From Purpureocillium takamizusanense (Eukaryota > Ascomycota > Sordariomycetes > Hypocreales > Ophiocordycipitaceae), in the NCBI RefSeq assembly GCF_022605165.1, contig NC_063068.1:2232001-2296000 (forward strand): a stretch of 64,000 nt of DNA, given 5' to 3'. A program made the translations under genes and the position numbers. The notes under the pieces are model-generated. The model searched no databases and was not told where the DNA came from. It saw only the letters and a program-made list of their open reading frames with translations. Below, piece after piece: positions 32,525 through 44,582 of this stretch. Within the stretch, counting starts at the first letter, position 1; each line of letters begins with the position of its first letter.

Positions 32525-35500
32525 CTATACGCCGCTCCACTTGCCAAACCTGACATATCGCTTGTACATTTCTCGCAGGATTGCCCTCCCGCTGGCGTCC
32601 ATGGCATCGTTGAGGATCTTCCTACCCTCGGGCGTCGTGATATCAAAGATGGAGTTCATAGCGGGCTCCAACGCCTCCCTGACGGCCCCGGGCACGTTCT
32701 CCTCGAGCTGCAGCTTTACGTACTGCATCAACAGCATGTACATGTGCCGGCCGGCGGACCGCTTCGCCGCATCCGTCGCGGAGTCGAGTGCGCTGTGGAG
32801 CTGTGAGCGGGAAACAGCCCCCGCGGTGGGTTCGCAGATGAGGGTGATGAGTCGGGCATAGAGATGGGCGTTTGTCTCCTCCGATACCTCGCTAGTAGCA
32901 GTGCCGTGGGGCCCCTTGGTTACGAGGGCCTTCATGAGGGCTTGGAGGGCGCTAAGGAGCAGGTGATAGTGGCCCTCGAGACGCAGCCGGTGCTTCTTGA
33001 TAATCACTTCAACCAGTTTGCATAGCCACGAGAACGAAACGTGCGACTGGCTGGACGTGGGTGAGGTCAGATCGCACGCGATGGTCAAGGTCAGCTCGAT
33101 GTTCCACTGTGTCATAGCGTGCGGCCTCTTCTCCAGCAAGGTACGAAGCACACGGCAGACGTGGGAGGCGTTGGCAGTCGACTTGGTGAGGCAGACAGCC
33201 AACTGACTATGTGCCGCCGCCAAGCTGAACCCGCCGTTGGTGTGTACGTTGGGTGTGTCTATAAGGGTCAGTTGTCGGCACGTGTTTGGGAACCAGGCAT
33301 GGCACATACCCATAAGCTGGTCAACGACGGTCTCGATGGCGAGGATCTGACCGTCTGTGTCGCAGCCCAATTCAAACTTATCGAGCAGCTCCTTGAGATA
33401 GTCGAACCGAGCAGAGTTGCTCATGTGGTTCGTAACGCCGGTGACTAGTTCTCTCAAGAGCGGCACCCGAAGCTGGGAGGGCAGGTTGTCCAGGCCATGA
33501 TACGTCGTTGGAAGGCCTCCCTCCGCATGAGCTGACAGATACGTCTGGGTGAAGATCTGCAGCTTCCACCCCCGTAGATCTCCCTGTTGCATGGCGATTT
33601 TGCATTGTTTCTCAAGCCTGCGTAATTGAGAAGACTTGATGTCACCAGCTAAGCTCGCCAAGTCTCCAGCGGCCTTCGCAGCTTCAATGGCGGAGTGGAG
33701 CCTCAAATCACCCACGGTGTCGTGACCGGTCAGGGGGTTCTTGTCGGAAGCGACGGCATTGACGGCAGCCATAACGTATTTACCCAAGGCACCCTTTGCC
33801 TGGTCAGCCAGCGGGCCGAGTTTCTCGTGATTTTGGCAGTTGGGCGATCGCTTAAGCTCCGTCACCAGGGCCTTTAGCAACGTGGTGAGCAAGGGTCCTT
33901 TGCCCTCGGCACCTTCTCTCCGTATCGACTTTTCGCAGTCTGATACGAAGCCGCCTGCATCCTTGAAGTAGGCCAAGCTTCGTGCGTCGATATTCTCCGC
34001 CATCTGCCTTATCGTCGCAGAAGCCATGGCCGCGAATCGCTCAACAAGCTCGAGAGCAGCTCCACTGTCGTTGGGATCGTCAAGAGATAACCCGGAGATG
34101 GCGTCTGCGAACTCCACCAAGTCCTTGAAGCTCATTCCCTCGTGAAAGGTCGAGCGCCCAGCCATCTTCGTTGCTAGGCCCAAGACAAGCCTCCACGAAT
34201 CTAGAGAAACTTTCTTTGGAGACTTGACCATCTTTGCTCGTCGTTTACCGAGTATCACCATGAGCCGCTCACGTTGGGCGCGGCTGTAGACGTCGAGTGG
34301 GATAGCCATGAGAGTCCGGATCCAGAGCTGTGCCTCCACCCCTAGCCAGCCCTTCTCCTTTTCCGAATTGTCCAGCCCCGCTGTCAGTTGATCAACGACA
34401 TCTCTCGCAAGTTTGGCATCGTTGAGGTTGATCTCGTTTTGCGTCAGCGCGGTCCATAGCGAGCGCAGCTCCTCAATGTCGGCCGTTCGTGTTGACAGAG
34501 CACGGACTAATGGGGCAGGAAGCTCCCCCTTCTTCGTTGCATACAACTTCGTATACCTGCTTGAGCCGTATAGATACCAAGCTAGATAAGGTTGGCATGC
34601 CGTCCCGGTTTGTAGCTGTGAGGATGTCGCGTCGTCCATGTCGAACAGTGTGGCCCCCTTCTGTGCCGTCGTATCGTCGGCAAGGCGTTGCGTGAATTTA
34701 TCCATCAGAGAAGCAGGCTCGCCAACATGCTCGCCATCGGGACTCATGGAATCCCAAGCCTGGTATGAGCACTTGAACGCCTCATACGTCTCTGGACTAT
34801 CAAGTGGCGATGACTTGAGAATCTTTGCCAACCGATCCTTGACAGACTCCCAGATCGTAGACCTCTCCTGTGGCGTTGCCCATGAAATCGCACAGGCCGA
34901 CACTCTCCACCTGAGGGCCGTGACAGGCGAGCTCTTTATGGGCGAGATGATGTCGAACAGCCTTCGTCCCACTGCATCCACGAAAGACTCGCTCCTGACG
35001 GCCTGGGCGATCATGGCTGTGAACATGCAAACCGATCGTGGCTGAGCCTTTGCGTTTTGCGTTTCAAGCCATGACAGCAAGCCAACAAGCTGTGAAGGTG
35101 ACAGTTCAGTCTCCATCCACGACCTATTGGACTCTGCCTGCATCGTCTGTTGTGCCAGTCTGAACCATGGAGATTCATCGTCGAGCTTCTGCCGCTCGGC
35201 TTCGCATAGTTGCTCAAACCATAATCTCAAGAAGCTCGGGAGGTCGCGCCGAGTTTTGAAACCATCCCAAATGGCCTTGACGACATCTAAAACAGCGGTC
35301 CTGTCCGCACCGTCGCCAGTAGCAACTATCGTTCTGTTGCATACTTCCTTTCGCAGCTCCACGCCTTCATCAGATAGTTGAAAAATGTCTGGATCGCATG
35401 TCGCCACCTTGGCGACCAACGGCCAGTCGGTTTCGGTCTCCCCCAGGCCATACTCACGACACACGCGGCGCAGGTCGTGGACACTGACCGAGGCAGAGTT

Positions 35501-36684
35501 CTGGGTGGCCTGGCTCAGAATTACTTGCGTCAGCGCGCTCCGATCCTGGCGGGCCTTGATGATGAACTCAATGGCCTGGAAAACGTGCTGGATCCACTCG
35601 ACGTTGCCCTTGCGCTGCTCGCCTTCGGCGGCGTGGCTAGAAATGCTGGAGCACAGGAAGTACAACGCAGGCCCAGACAGGTTGACAATATCCTTGGACA
35701 GCTCCAGAGCGTTGGCAAACGCCTCGAACGACTTTTGGTTGACAAAGGCAGCTCGACCAGGGAGAATGAAGTTGCGCTGCATCAACGTCTTGAGGTCGTT
35801 GGTCCACCGCGTCCGCAGAGAGTCGGGCACGTCAACAGACTCAGTCGACGAAAATGCACCGACCTTGGCGAGTACGATGGCGGACGGCCTGAACAGCCGG
35901 GTCGCAACCTCGAGCGCATCGTCGCGGCCTTGCAAATGGAGGTCCCACATCCATGAGATGGTCTGTACCCAGTCCTCGGCGCCTTCAACATCGCGGTTGG
36001 CATCGGAGCCCAACAAAAGGCCGCATAGCGTCAGGGCCGGGGCGGCTATTGTCGTAGCCTCAGCCGCCGAAGCGCCAAACAGGGACTTGATGTGCTCAGC
36101 CCCTATCTTGTCCCGGGAGAAGCCCTCAGCCGTAGTCTCGAGCCGCTGCAGTAGCGCTCTGAGCGTCTTGAAGAGCTCTTGAGACGTCTCCATACAGCCA
36201 TGGTGAGATTGCAGATCTGCCAAGTCGAAGCGGATGCTCGGGCTCCGCTTCCTTTTCGGCGGCGGCGGCGGCCCCGTCATCGACGCGGAGGCAGCTGCGA
36301 CGACGGGTTTTGAAAGGTCCTTCAACGTCTGCTGCACGACGGCGATGAACTTTCTGTCGGCTAGCGACTTGGCGAGAGAGTAGAGAGGAATGCGCTGGAA
36401 CACGCAGTCGAGGATGGTCCATGTCAGTGGGTAGCGACGCAGGAGTTCTGCGCTCGCAGATGAGCCGTTCATGGACTTGAGCAGCCATCGCAAGCTGCTC
36501 TCCTCGGCGGCGTGGAATTGGCCCTCCGAGGCTGCAGCCAGACAGTCCCACAGAAGCTTCAGGTTCTGTCCATCGTCCCCAGGACCCGTCTGGTCAAGAC
36601 CTCGGGCGGTCTTGATGAGATCGGTCTACATGACAGTGTCAGCGCGGAGACCTATCTATCACCGGAAATGGAGGAACGTACCAT
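32525..36684 (-). CDS. URB2: Nucleolar 27S pre-rRNA processing protein Urb2/Npa2
   Basis: Large helical-repeat protein, 1367 aa, needed in yeast for early 60S ribosomal subunit assembly in the nucleolus. The main exon 36625-32525 is one open frame. The start appears to be an exon consisting only of ATG (36684-36682, context ACC ATG G). A 56-nt intron (36681-36626, GTACGT..CATGTAG) joins it to TDLIKTARGLDQT. Family hallmarks are the N-terminal block HAAEESSLRWLLKSM...YPLTWTILDCVFQRIPLYSLAKS and the Urb2 C-terminal domain (GRHMYMLLMQYVKLQLEENV, ending MYKRYVRFGKW). A first-exon ATG further upstream cannot be excluded. Divergent from MIC10. Confidence 0.88.
36682..36684 (-). other. Start-codon microexon of URB2 (ATG only)
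   Basis: The only upstream ATG that fits a splice to the conserved reading frame is immediately followed by the donor GTACGT. The first coding exon would then contain just the initiator codon in phase 0. Confidence 0.55.
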
Positions 36685-37123
36685 GGTTGCATGTGATTCG
36701 AAAGCATCCCCATGTATTTGTTCGCCAACTCCCAAGCAATATGCACCGAGAACAATGGAAAAGAACAAGAAGGGGAAAAGGCGTTAAAGACGGGGTGATG
36801 GGCAGTGAAGCTCGACTCGCCCCCGCGACATGCTTGCGCCCGCCGCCGCCAAAATTTCCAGAAAAGTTCTGCCGCCGCCCGCGCAGCCCGAAACGGCACT
36901 AGCGACCTCACCGCCTTCGGCTGTTCCTCCAGCGCATGGCCGACTGCTTTTCGTGAAGCTTGACATCACCGACCGACCGCATGCTGAGTTGAAGCTGTTG
37001 CGAGCTCTCACTCCCACCGATCTCCCCAACGCTCAGGTAGGGAACACTCCTGCTAATGGCTTCAGCTTTCGCACCGGAACTAATTGCCGCTCAAGAAACG
37101 AAACAGCACCCGCCATTGTCACA
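36685..37123. promoter_or_regulatory. Divergent promoter region of URB2 and MIC10
   Basis: 439 bp shared by two divergent genes; no TATA box seen. An open frame continues upstream of the MIC10 ATG but has no recognisable N-terminus. Confidence 0.5.
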
Positions 37124-37504
37124 ATGTCCGACACGGTCGTCACTCGTCCGCCCCCGAGCGCCATTTCCAGGCCTGTGAGCGAGGCGCTGCTCAACGAGAA
37201 GGTATGCACATGACAGCGGGCCACCGCCACATGCTGTTTCACCTCCATCGCAATTGCTAGGGGGAGGACTGCGTCGTGCTGACCAGACACCGCGTCAACC
37301 GCACAGTGGGACCGCTGCCTCTCCAACCTCCTCGTCAAGTCCACCCTCGGCCTCGGCTTCGGCGTCGTCTTCTCCGTCCTCCTGTTCAAGCGGAGAGCAT
37401 GGCCCGCGTTTGTGGGAGTCGGCTTCGGCGCCGGCCGGGCGTACGAGGAGTGCAACTATAGCCTCAAGCAGGCCGCGCGGGACCTCAAGAAGCAAAAGGC
37501 ATAG
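37124..37504 (+). CDS. MIC10: MICOS complex subunit Mic10
   Basis: Two exons (37124-37201, 37307-37504) with a 105-nt intron (GTATGC..GCACAG) give 91 aa. Inner-membrane protein that bends membranes at crista junctions. The N-terminus is MSDTVVTRPPPSAISRP...LNEK, then WDRCLSNLLVKSTLGLGFG, the conserved entry to the first membrane segment with its GxGxG glycine motif. The second hairpin segment, FVGVGFGAGRAYEECN, carries the second GxGxG motif needed for oligomerisation in the family. It ends in a basic tail, LKKQKA. Size and motif order fit the family. Confidence 0.92.
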
Positions 37505-37779
37505 AGCGGGCGGGCTGATTGGGGGTCGACGGAATCGTCCGGCACGGGAAAACGAGCGTTCAACGATGTACAAATTACAACATGGCAATTGGGCAAGGGT
37601 CCGCGAGTAGGACGGCATAGACTGCGTCGCAAGCTTGTACGAAACAAACTTGCGTCAATTGAGGCGATTTGCTTAGCTTGGAACTCCCACCGCCGCGCTC
37701 AACACTTTGCCTTTTTGGTCCCTCCCAATCGGGTCATTGACACGTGAATACTAATGTAGGGTGCCGCGAATTCCCACTC

Positions 37780-38322
37780 TCATGACGAGGACGAGTCGTA
37801 GTGTTGCGCCTCCAGGTCACAGCTTGCCGCGCACCCAGATGTGGAACGGGTCGATCTCCTCCTCTCCTTGGCAACCAGCGAGTCTCTTCCCGTTGTCAGG
37901 GCAAACGAGTCCCTGGTGCGGTTGTCGACCGCATCTTGCGCTTCACCAGACTTTGTGGCCGTCATCTGCAGTTCCGGCGACAAGGAGAAGCTCTGCAGCG
38001 CGTTGGTGACGCGCAGGTCTTCGGGTCGTGGCTCGAGTTCGATGAGCGGCGTCGACATGGAAATCTTGCGCTTGAGGCTCAAGAGCTCTCTCTTGAGGTC
38101 CTCGGCCAGCGTGACGCTGCGCCGCCGCACGCTCTCGATGAAGGATTCTTCCTGCAGTGTGTCGATGACCCTGGCCGCCTCCTTTCGTGGACTCCGCCAC
38201 TGTCCTGCATTGCCGGCGGCTTGAACGTTGAACGTGATGAGGAAGCCGAGCAGGGCCACGAGTATCAGGACGGATATCGCAATGACTATGATTTCCTGCG
38301 CCAAGAAACGCTCGTCCGACAT
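37780..38322 (-). CDS. Small single-pass membrane protein of unknown function
   Basis: 180 aa, intronless. An N-terminal membrane segment (IIVIAISVLILVALLGFLIT) is followed by a charged region with coiled-coil-like spacing (VIDTLQEESFIESVRRRSVTLAEDLKRELLSLKRKI) and a Ser/Arg-rich, probably disordered tail. I recognise no family. The ATG at 38322 and clean frame beside MIC10 (275 bp convergent gap) support a real gene, but an antisense chance frame is not excluded. Confidence 0.5.
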   Translation of the reverse strand: MSDERFLAQEIIVIAISVLILVALLGFLITFNVQAAGNAGQWRSPRKEAARVIDTLQEESFIESVRRRSVTLAEDLKRELLSLKRKISMSTPLIELEPRPEDLRVTNALQSFSLSPELQMTATKSGEAQDAVDNRTRDSFALTTGRDSLVAKERRRSTRSTSGCAASCDLEAQHYDSSSS

Positions 38323-39647
38323 GATGCCGTCTCTAGTGGCGCTACCGCGCAGGACCAGACCCGTATGTCTAGGTGCGGGAAAGAGGTGTCTGACGTTTCT
38401 CGCCTAGGTCCAAAGACGAGGCGTCTACGGCAAAGAGGACAAGTATCGATGTATGAACAAGCGAGGTCGTAGGGATGTTTGCTGGCCATTGGGCGGAGAG
38501 GCTTCAGCCTGCAACCCAAGACGTATGCATAGGTAACTACCTAGTAGCCCTTTTCCAAGGCTGTTTCGCGGTCTGGCAAGAGCGACGAGGGTGTCAACGA
38601 CAGAACGAAGCAGGCGCACAGCACGCCGCCAAGCTTCATGGAAGCTTCAAACCTCGACAGCCGGAGCCCGCAGCATGGCCCAGGTGCACTAGAGGTTGAC
38701 GCGCAAGCCGCACGGTCTTACGAACGAACAATCAATCAAACAAACAGCCTAATACGTAGGATATTAAGCGCGAGGCATGTCGGAAGCACCACCAGGCCGT
38801 CGAGACAATCATAGTCCATCTCGTCGTTGGGCCGCCCTCCCCTCCTCCGCGAGCGCGGAGTCGGGTAGAGCGCAGCCCAAAAAACGGCAGAAGCCGAATC
38901 CGTTACTCTGGCACGCAAATATGACCGATAGCAAGTTGGCGATTCATTATCGGTTGATTAATCGTGCGCGAATGTATGTGTGATGAAGAAGAAGAAGAAA
39001 GAAAGAAAAAAGACGAAAGCGCCGCTAAAAGCAGGAGGTTGAGAGGAGTGGGTTGCTCAGGGACCAGTCACGTGAGGCAGGGACCGACTTTTTATTTCTG
39101 CGCTCCGCTCGTAAAATCTGCGAGCTTTTCCACCTCACAAACAAAACAATCCTGTGCCGGGATTGTCTTGTACGAACCTGCAGCGCCTTCTCTCGGACGC
39201 GCCGACGCTGTTTCATTCAATAGCGTCGACAGACAGGCAGATGCAAGTGCTCCGTCTGCCATTGTCCAGGCAGTTGTTGTGCGCTGCCGCACAAGTTCAG
39301 GTGCCGCGGCACCCCGCGTGAAACAAACCAAACCCACAGATTGCCTACACCTCGCCGCTTTCAATGCGCAAGCGTGTCAACTTTATATCTTCGTTCGTAT
39401 GTGGGAGATTTAACCCAAGGTCTAGACAACCGGTCCGCTCCACCCTGCTGCCATTGATTCAAGTGTGGCCTCAGGACTAAAATCGGACGAACATGCCCTT
39501 CATTTCGTTCATTCAATCGCTAGTAGATTGTGCCGTCGCTCTATCCAACCCTGCCCTATGACAATGTTCAAGCCTGCGCCGTGTCGTTTCGTCATAACAG
39601 CATGCCCGGTCTACGCCAAGATATAATTACGCCCGTCCACTCATCAC
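38323..39647. other. Intergenic
   Basis: 1.3 kb with no supported gene. Contains a purine-rich GAAGAAGAAGAAAG run near 38983-39010. Short open frames on both strands look random. Confidence 0.55.
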
Positions 39648-42045
39648 CTAAAGGCTGCTTCCGAAGATGACTTGTTCGTCCGTAAAGGACAGCAGGAACT
39701 TGGCCACCAGCCGCCCAGTGTACAAAAACGACGCATCGATAGGTGTCGAGTTTGCGTCTCGGCTTAATAGGATACCGTCGTCGGCTAAAAACTGTATTTC
39801 CCGCCCTGGCTCATTGTCAGCGGCACGACCAGGTCGTAGCAGAGGTGACGACTCACAGTCTTCTCCATGCAAGAGCCCTCTCAAGGCCTCCAGCATTTCC
39901 GCTGCCGGCCCGTCAAGCTCTTCCTGCTCCATACACTCGCTGTCAAACAGCGGGTTAAAGCTCTTGGAATTGGCGTCCTTGGTGTGAGTCTGATAGATGT
40001 TGTGGAACTGGTACGCAAATTGCTTGAATGGCATATTCTCTAGCTCCTTGCACATATTGAGCGCAAACTCCGGCTTGTACTCGGGCGTCGTATTTGTGCG
40101 TAGGTTGATCTCGTTCTGCGACATAGCAAAGTTCTCCGTCGTCGTCTCCACGGCTTCCATGAAAAGGCACAGCACGAGAAAGGACGCCATGCAAGGGGCC
40201 CACTCCCGCCTGTGCTTGGGCTTGAGGGATTTGGAAAAGCACTCGAATAGCAGCTGCATCTCGCGCATGATGAGCTCGTCGATGAGCGACTTGACCTGCC
40301 GCGCGAGAACGCGGGGCGTTACCCAAGGCGTGTTCTGGGGCACCAGGCTGGACGCGTCTAGGGATACAATGGACTGGCGCGTTAAGCAGAGATGTCGCGT
40401 CATGACGTATTGCATGGCATATATGGACAGGGCACGTTTGACCATGGCAGACTGTGGTGGTTGTCAGAGGCATGGTAGCTAACGAGTGAGGTGAAACTCA
40501 CATCTGACTGCCGTGCATAACGCTGCACAATTCTGAGAATCTTGGTCGGCAGACTCGTAGAACGGAACGAGTCGGTGAGCTGCTCGGCGTATTGCGGCTC
40601 GTTGACAATCTCCTGGATATAGCACTTTGCTCGTCTTCGAAGGTCCTCGCGCTGCGTGCCGCTGCCGAACTCGATGCCTATAGGGGCCGAGCTATTCGCT
40701 TGAATGTCAAGCCGAGGCCTGTCGAGGTTAAGATGCCAGTGTTGCAAGACATCACAGGTCTTGGCGGTGAAGAACTTGGCTCTAATGGGAAGCGTCGCAG
40801 CAAAGCGTTGCCCGGAGAAGAGCTCGACATCGCACGTCTGTTCAGCGCCGCCAATGTGAAACCCTTCGACGTTCTCCCTCAGAAACCGGCTCATCTCGTC
40901 TTTCCTAAAGTGGCCGCGAATGAAGTCCGGGAACAGGGTCGTCAAAAAGTCCTGAAACTGCCAGCACACCAGCTGGGGCACTTGCAGCATAAGCCTCTTG
41001 CAGTGCTTGCACGGCCGCTCCTTGTCGCACTTGACCTTGCGGCTGTGGCAGCAAAAGCAAGCGCCGAGCCGCCGTACTTGCAACGCGTTTTCTTTGGTGT
41101 CGTTGGCCAGGGGGCCCTTTCGGCCTCGCTGCGTTGCTCGCATGGCCTCGAAGCACTCAAAGGGGTTGGGTTTTCCAGCGTGAGCATTTATCGATGTAGG
41201 AGTCATAATGACAAACTTGCCCGATTGCTCTGGTTTCTTGTTCTTCTCGACCTTGCCGGCCTTGACTTTGCGGGTGCTGACGGGAAGCTTGCCAGAAGGC
41301 GACTCGGCCTTGATGGCGGGCGACTTGGAGCTTGATGAACCGGGGCTGACTGAGCCGATGCTAAGGTCTTGCGGCGATGGTACGAAGTCTTCGAATGAGA
41401 TGGCTTGTCCCTCTCCTTGCTGTTGAGTCGAAGGTTCCCATTCCTGGATGGGACCGTGCTTGAATATCTGCGCCGGGGTCAACCCGGAGCTGGGTCCTGC
41501 ATTGGCCTGATCAAGCTCTGGAAAGAACTCCGCTGTCAAGTTTGCCATGTACGGTGCCATTTCTATACTTGTTGTAAGCCACCGGTTTTGCCTGCTTGAC
41601 ACGGGCGCACCTTACCATTCAACTCTTGTTGCGTAAACTCGGCGGCGTCTGTCCGCGGGAACAGATACTGTTGTGGCGTCATAAAGGCATCACCCTGGGC
41701 AAATTCCACCCCAGGAGTCGCTCCAAACGTGTGCGAGTCCAGATGCTCAGTCTGCTGCGGGAGTGAGGACGAGGCGGCGGGCAGAAAGACGGTCTGATCT
41801 AGGTCGATCATGGACAAGGGCGAAACAGACACCTGCGGCGGCGAGGTGGACATGTGCGTGTGGCCGACAATAGCGAAGCCGCTCAGGCTCCCGCTGGCAG
41901 GGCTGGGCAAGAAACCCACGGACCCTGGAGCAGATGCGCCGCTCGAGTAGTCGATGTACTGCCATGATTCGTCCGTGTCACCCGTCGAGTCGATGTCGTA
42001 TGGTGACGGGTGCGGGGAGGTGTTTTGTGAAGCGACGGATGCCAT
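39648..42045 (-). CDS. Zn(II)2Cys6-type transcription factor with internal zinc cluster
   Basis: Three exons (42045-41616, 41562-40502, 40451-39648) joined by introns of 53 and 50 nt (GTAAGG..TATAG and GTGAGT..CACAG) give 764 aa. Residues 1-300 are Ser/Pro/Gln-rich and probably disordered. The zinc cluster sits centrally, at about residues 312-342: CFCCHSRKVKCDKERPCKHC and a last Cys in QLVCW. It fits CX2CX6CX5CX2CX11C, with a longer last loop than usual (6-9). A helical C-terminal half follows (ALSIYAMQYVMTRHLCLTRQ), and the protein ends SFTDEQVIFGSSL. No specific regulator is recognised. Binuclear cluster proteins normally bind CGG-type half-sites in promoters. Confidence 0.8.
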
Positions 42046-44582
42046 GGCTGGAGGACGGCCGGTTCGAGTCCTTGTAAAGAGACTAATTCAAAGTTGATAA
42101 TGGGCAGTGTTTACGACGGCCGTCTCGATACTGGTGCGACTCGCACGCCCGGACCTGTGAGAAAGGAGGCGAAAGGGGGGGGGCTTGTAATTGGGCGTCG
42201 TTAATCGCCGACTCGCCACGTCAGGCCATCGGTCGAATTCCACGCATATACGCAGTAGATGACAATTCCGGTCAGAAGATGAAGGAGTCGCAAACTAAAT
42301 CAGATATCCATCGCACGCGACAGAAGCGGCCCTGGGCGTCGTCGAGGTTATGAGAGAGGTGACAAGCTGGGCTGCAGGGGCGCTAAACCATAAGAGAACA
42401 CCGAGGGGTCCAGGACGCAGGCGGTGCTTCAGCCATCCACGATGCTTGGTTGGGCCACATGCGGCGGCGCGCACCGCCACCTCTACTAAAGCGCTGACCG
42501 ATGCTGGCAGGCACCTCATCCGCTCTTTCCTGCATTTCATACCGACGCTGGGCTGGCTGACTGCCTGCAGACTTGCAGTCGTATTTTCTGCAGCATGGTC
42601 ACGTGCCAGGTTCTTCTTTGGCATGGCGGCTACCTGCCTGGCCCATGGCCCTTATCCTACACTCATCACTGTAGCTCCTACGAAGTACAATGTTGCAGTG
42701 TCTGAGGCTGCGTCTGTCTTTGGATGAACAACCTTGAAGCCTGTTCTGTTTGAACAACCAACCAGCCGTGCTGCGTGCGGTAGTCTACGTGTATGCATCA
42801 CGCCCACTGCAGTCGGAACTGTTGCAGATGAGACACGCTGAACTCGACATGATGGCTTCAAGTCGCCTCTTTATCCAAACGTCCAGTCAAGCCTTATCGA
42901 TGGCAGCTCGGGTAACACAATAACACCTCGCCAGTCTCGTATCGACTTCCTACTGCAGGCAACTGAGCACACCAGGCATGCCTTATGCTGGCATGAGCCC
43001 TTTCGAGACCGGCGCCCGGAACGCCGTGGACTGAGACTGGACTATGTCGGAGCAAAGGCTTCATAGAGCCGTGTGATAGACCGCCCATCCGCGGTGGAGA
43101 GTTGAGACACCGAGTCGGACCAAACGCTTCATTCAGGCATAAGGCTTCCGCGCGAATTCTTTTCGACACAAAACGACACAGAACGAAACAATGCCGTGAT
43201 ACCCGTTTCCTTATATTGACTTGGTCGTGCTTTAGGCTTTCAATATCGCCATTCGTCGAATGCCCTATCGCGACGCCATTCCGGTGGCCCGTCTCAATTA
43301 CACCTGCCGCAAGAGGCAAGTCGCTTCATGTTAGCGCTCCGAAGCAGAGGATACCCTACAGCGTGGGATGTGTCGATCACGGCGAGGTGTTGCCCGGCGC
43401 ATTTCCGCTCCCGGTTCCCTTGCAACGTATTACCCTCGACAAAGGCGGGAGTTGCAATTACCCCGCGATCTACAGCGTGGTGGCCCGTGGACGATCGAAA
43501 CGTGCTGGACACGATGCGTGCTACGTACTCATTGAGGATGAGAGCAACCGGGAGATCAACATGTGGGCACGCTTCTTAGGGCTCGGACACCGCGCCGGAT
43601 CGTCACACTGGTCTTCGTATTGCAACAAAACGAAACACACGGCACATCACGGGTTATACATACATTTGTATACAGCATCTCCCCCGTTCAACTTAAATAC
43701 GGCGCGTGCCGTAACGGACATCTCCCACAAGCGCGCCATGGTCGCCCGTGCCTGATATCGGATATCCGGCACTCCGGTCCCCCTTTAGCTGGCCTCGAGG
43801 CGCACGGCAGTCCATAGCCGCTGACTTGCCTCTTTGAGGACCGCGCGCCATCTCTCCGTCGCCGCATGCAGGTGCCAGTCCCGGACAGGTGCCTGGGTCC
43901 GTCCCCGAATTATCCGGCCCCTCCAGGAGGAGCTTTTAGCCTAGCGTTCTTTGATGCCCGCCATGGGAGCTTGGATGCCATCTTGTGTGAGCCTCGTGCC
44001 TGTTGAGCGTTGGTGCAACTTGTGACCTTCAGCTCCCACATCTACTGCTGACAAAGAGAGAGGGAGAGGGAGCAAAGAGGAAGGTGGCTCAAGACGACGA
44101 CCGCGAGGCTCTCACATAGGGTTGCATTCGCTTCGAGATTGTCCCGAGTTGGCTGCCGCCGTCTTCTACGGGGGATAACGACGCCGTTCGCGGCGGCCTT
44201 TGCGACATCACAGTCGGCTACACGCAAAAGGGATGAAGAATATCGCAACCTTGCCCAGGGTGTGCTTCCGTGCTTTGGGGAGTGGCACCTACGGAAGAAA
44301 GCATAGCTCGAGACGCCAACATCACGACCTGCGCCATTCTGTCTGGTGCTGGTTACATTTAATATGATCTCATGTTCCAACAAGTGACGAGGGGGATATC
44401 CACGACGGACAAAGTATAAGAAGGCCCCCATGGCATCAACTTGATACCATTTGGCAGAAGCCATCAGAGTTGTCCTGGGTCGCTACCTCTACTTCGGAAG
44501 GAAACCATCTGTCGTTGTCATTGTTCCTCACATCCGCACTGAAGATTCTAGTCTCCTCCCGTCCCCCTAAAGTTCATTCATC
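42046..44582. other. Intergenic, 2.5 kb without a supported gene
   Basis: Contains a TACGAAGTA motif (42679-42687) and a TATA-like TATAAG (44415-44420), 168 bp before the eqolisin start. Frames at 42350-42727 and 43102-43755 on the plus strand are open but have random-looking composition and resemble no family. The stretch 43100-43700 is less GC-rich than its surroundings and could be old insertion debris. Confidence 0.5.
44415..44420 (+). promoter_or_regulatory. TATA-like element
   Basis: TATAAG in the context AAAGTATAAGAAGG, 168 bp upstream of the eqolisin ATG. Spacing resembles that of the secreted gene at 14919. Confidence 0.4.

Noticed and set aside
42060..42070. GGTTCGAGTCC, matching a tRNA B-box
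   Set aside because: No A-box or cloverleaf can be built upstream, and it lies in the 5' flank of the Zn2Cys6 gene.
43102..43755. 217-aa open frame on the plus strand
   Set aside because: No recognisable domain, poor start context and composition unlike neighbouring genes. Kept only as a note in the intergenic entry.
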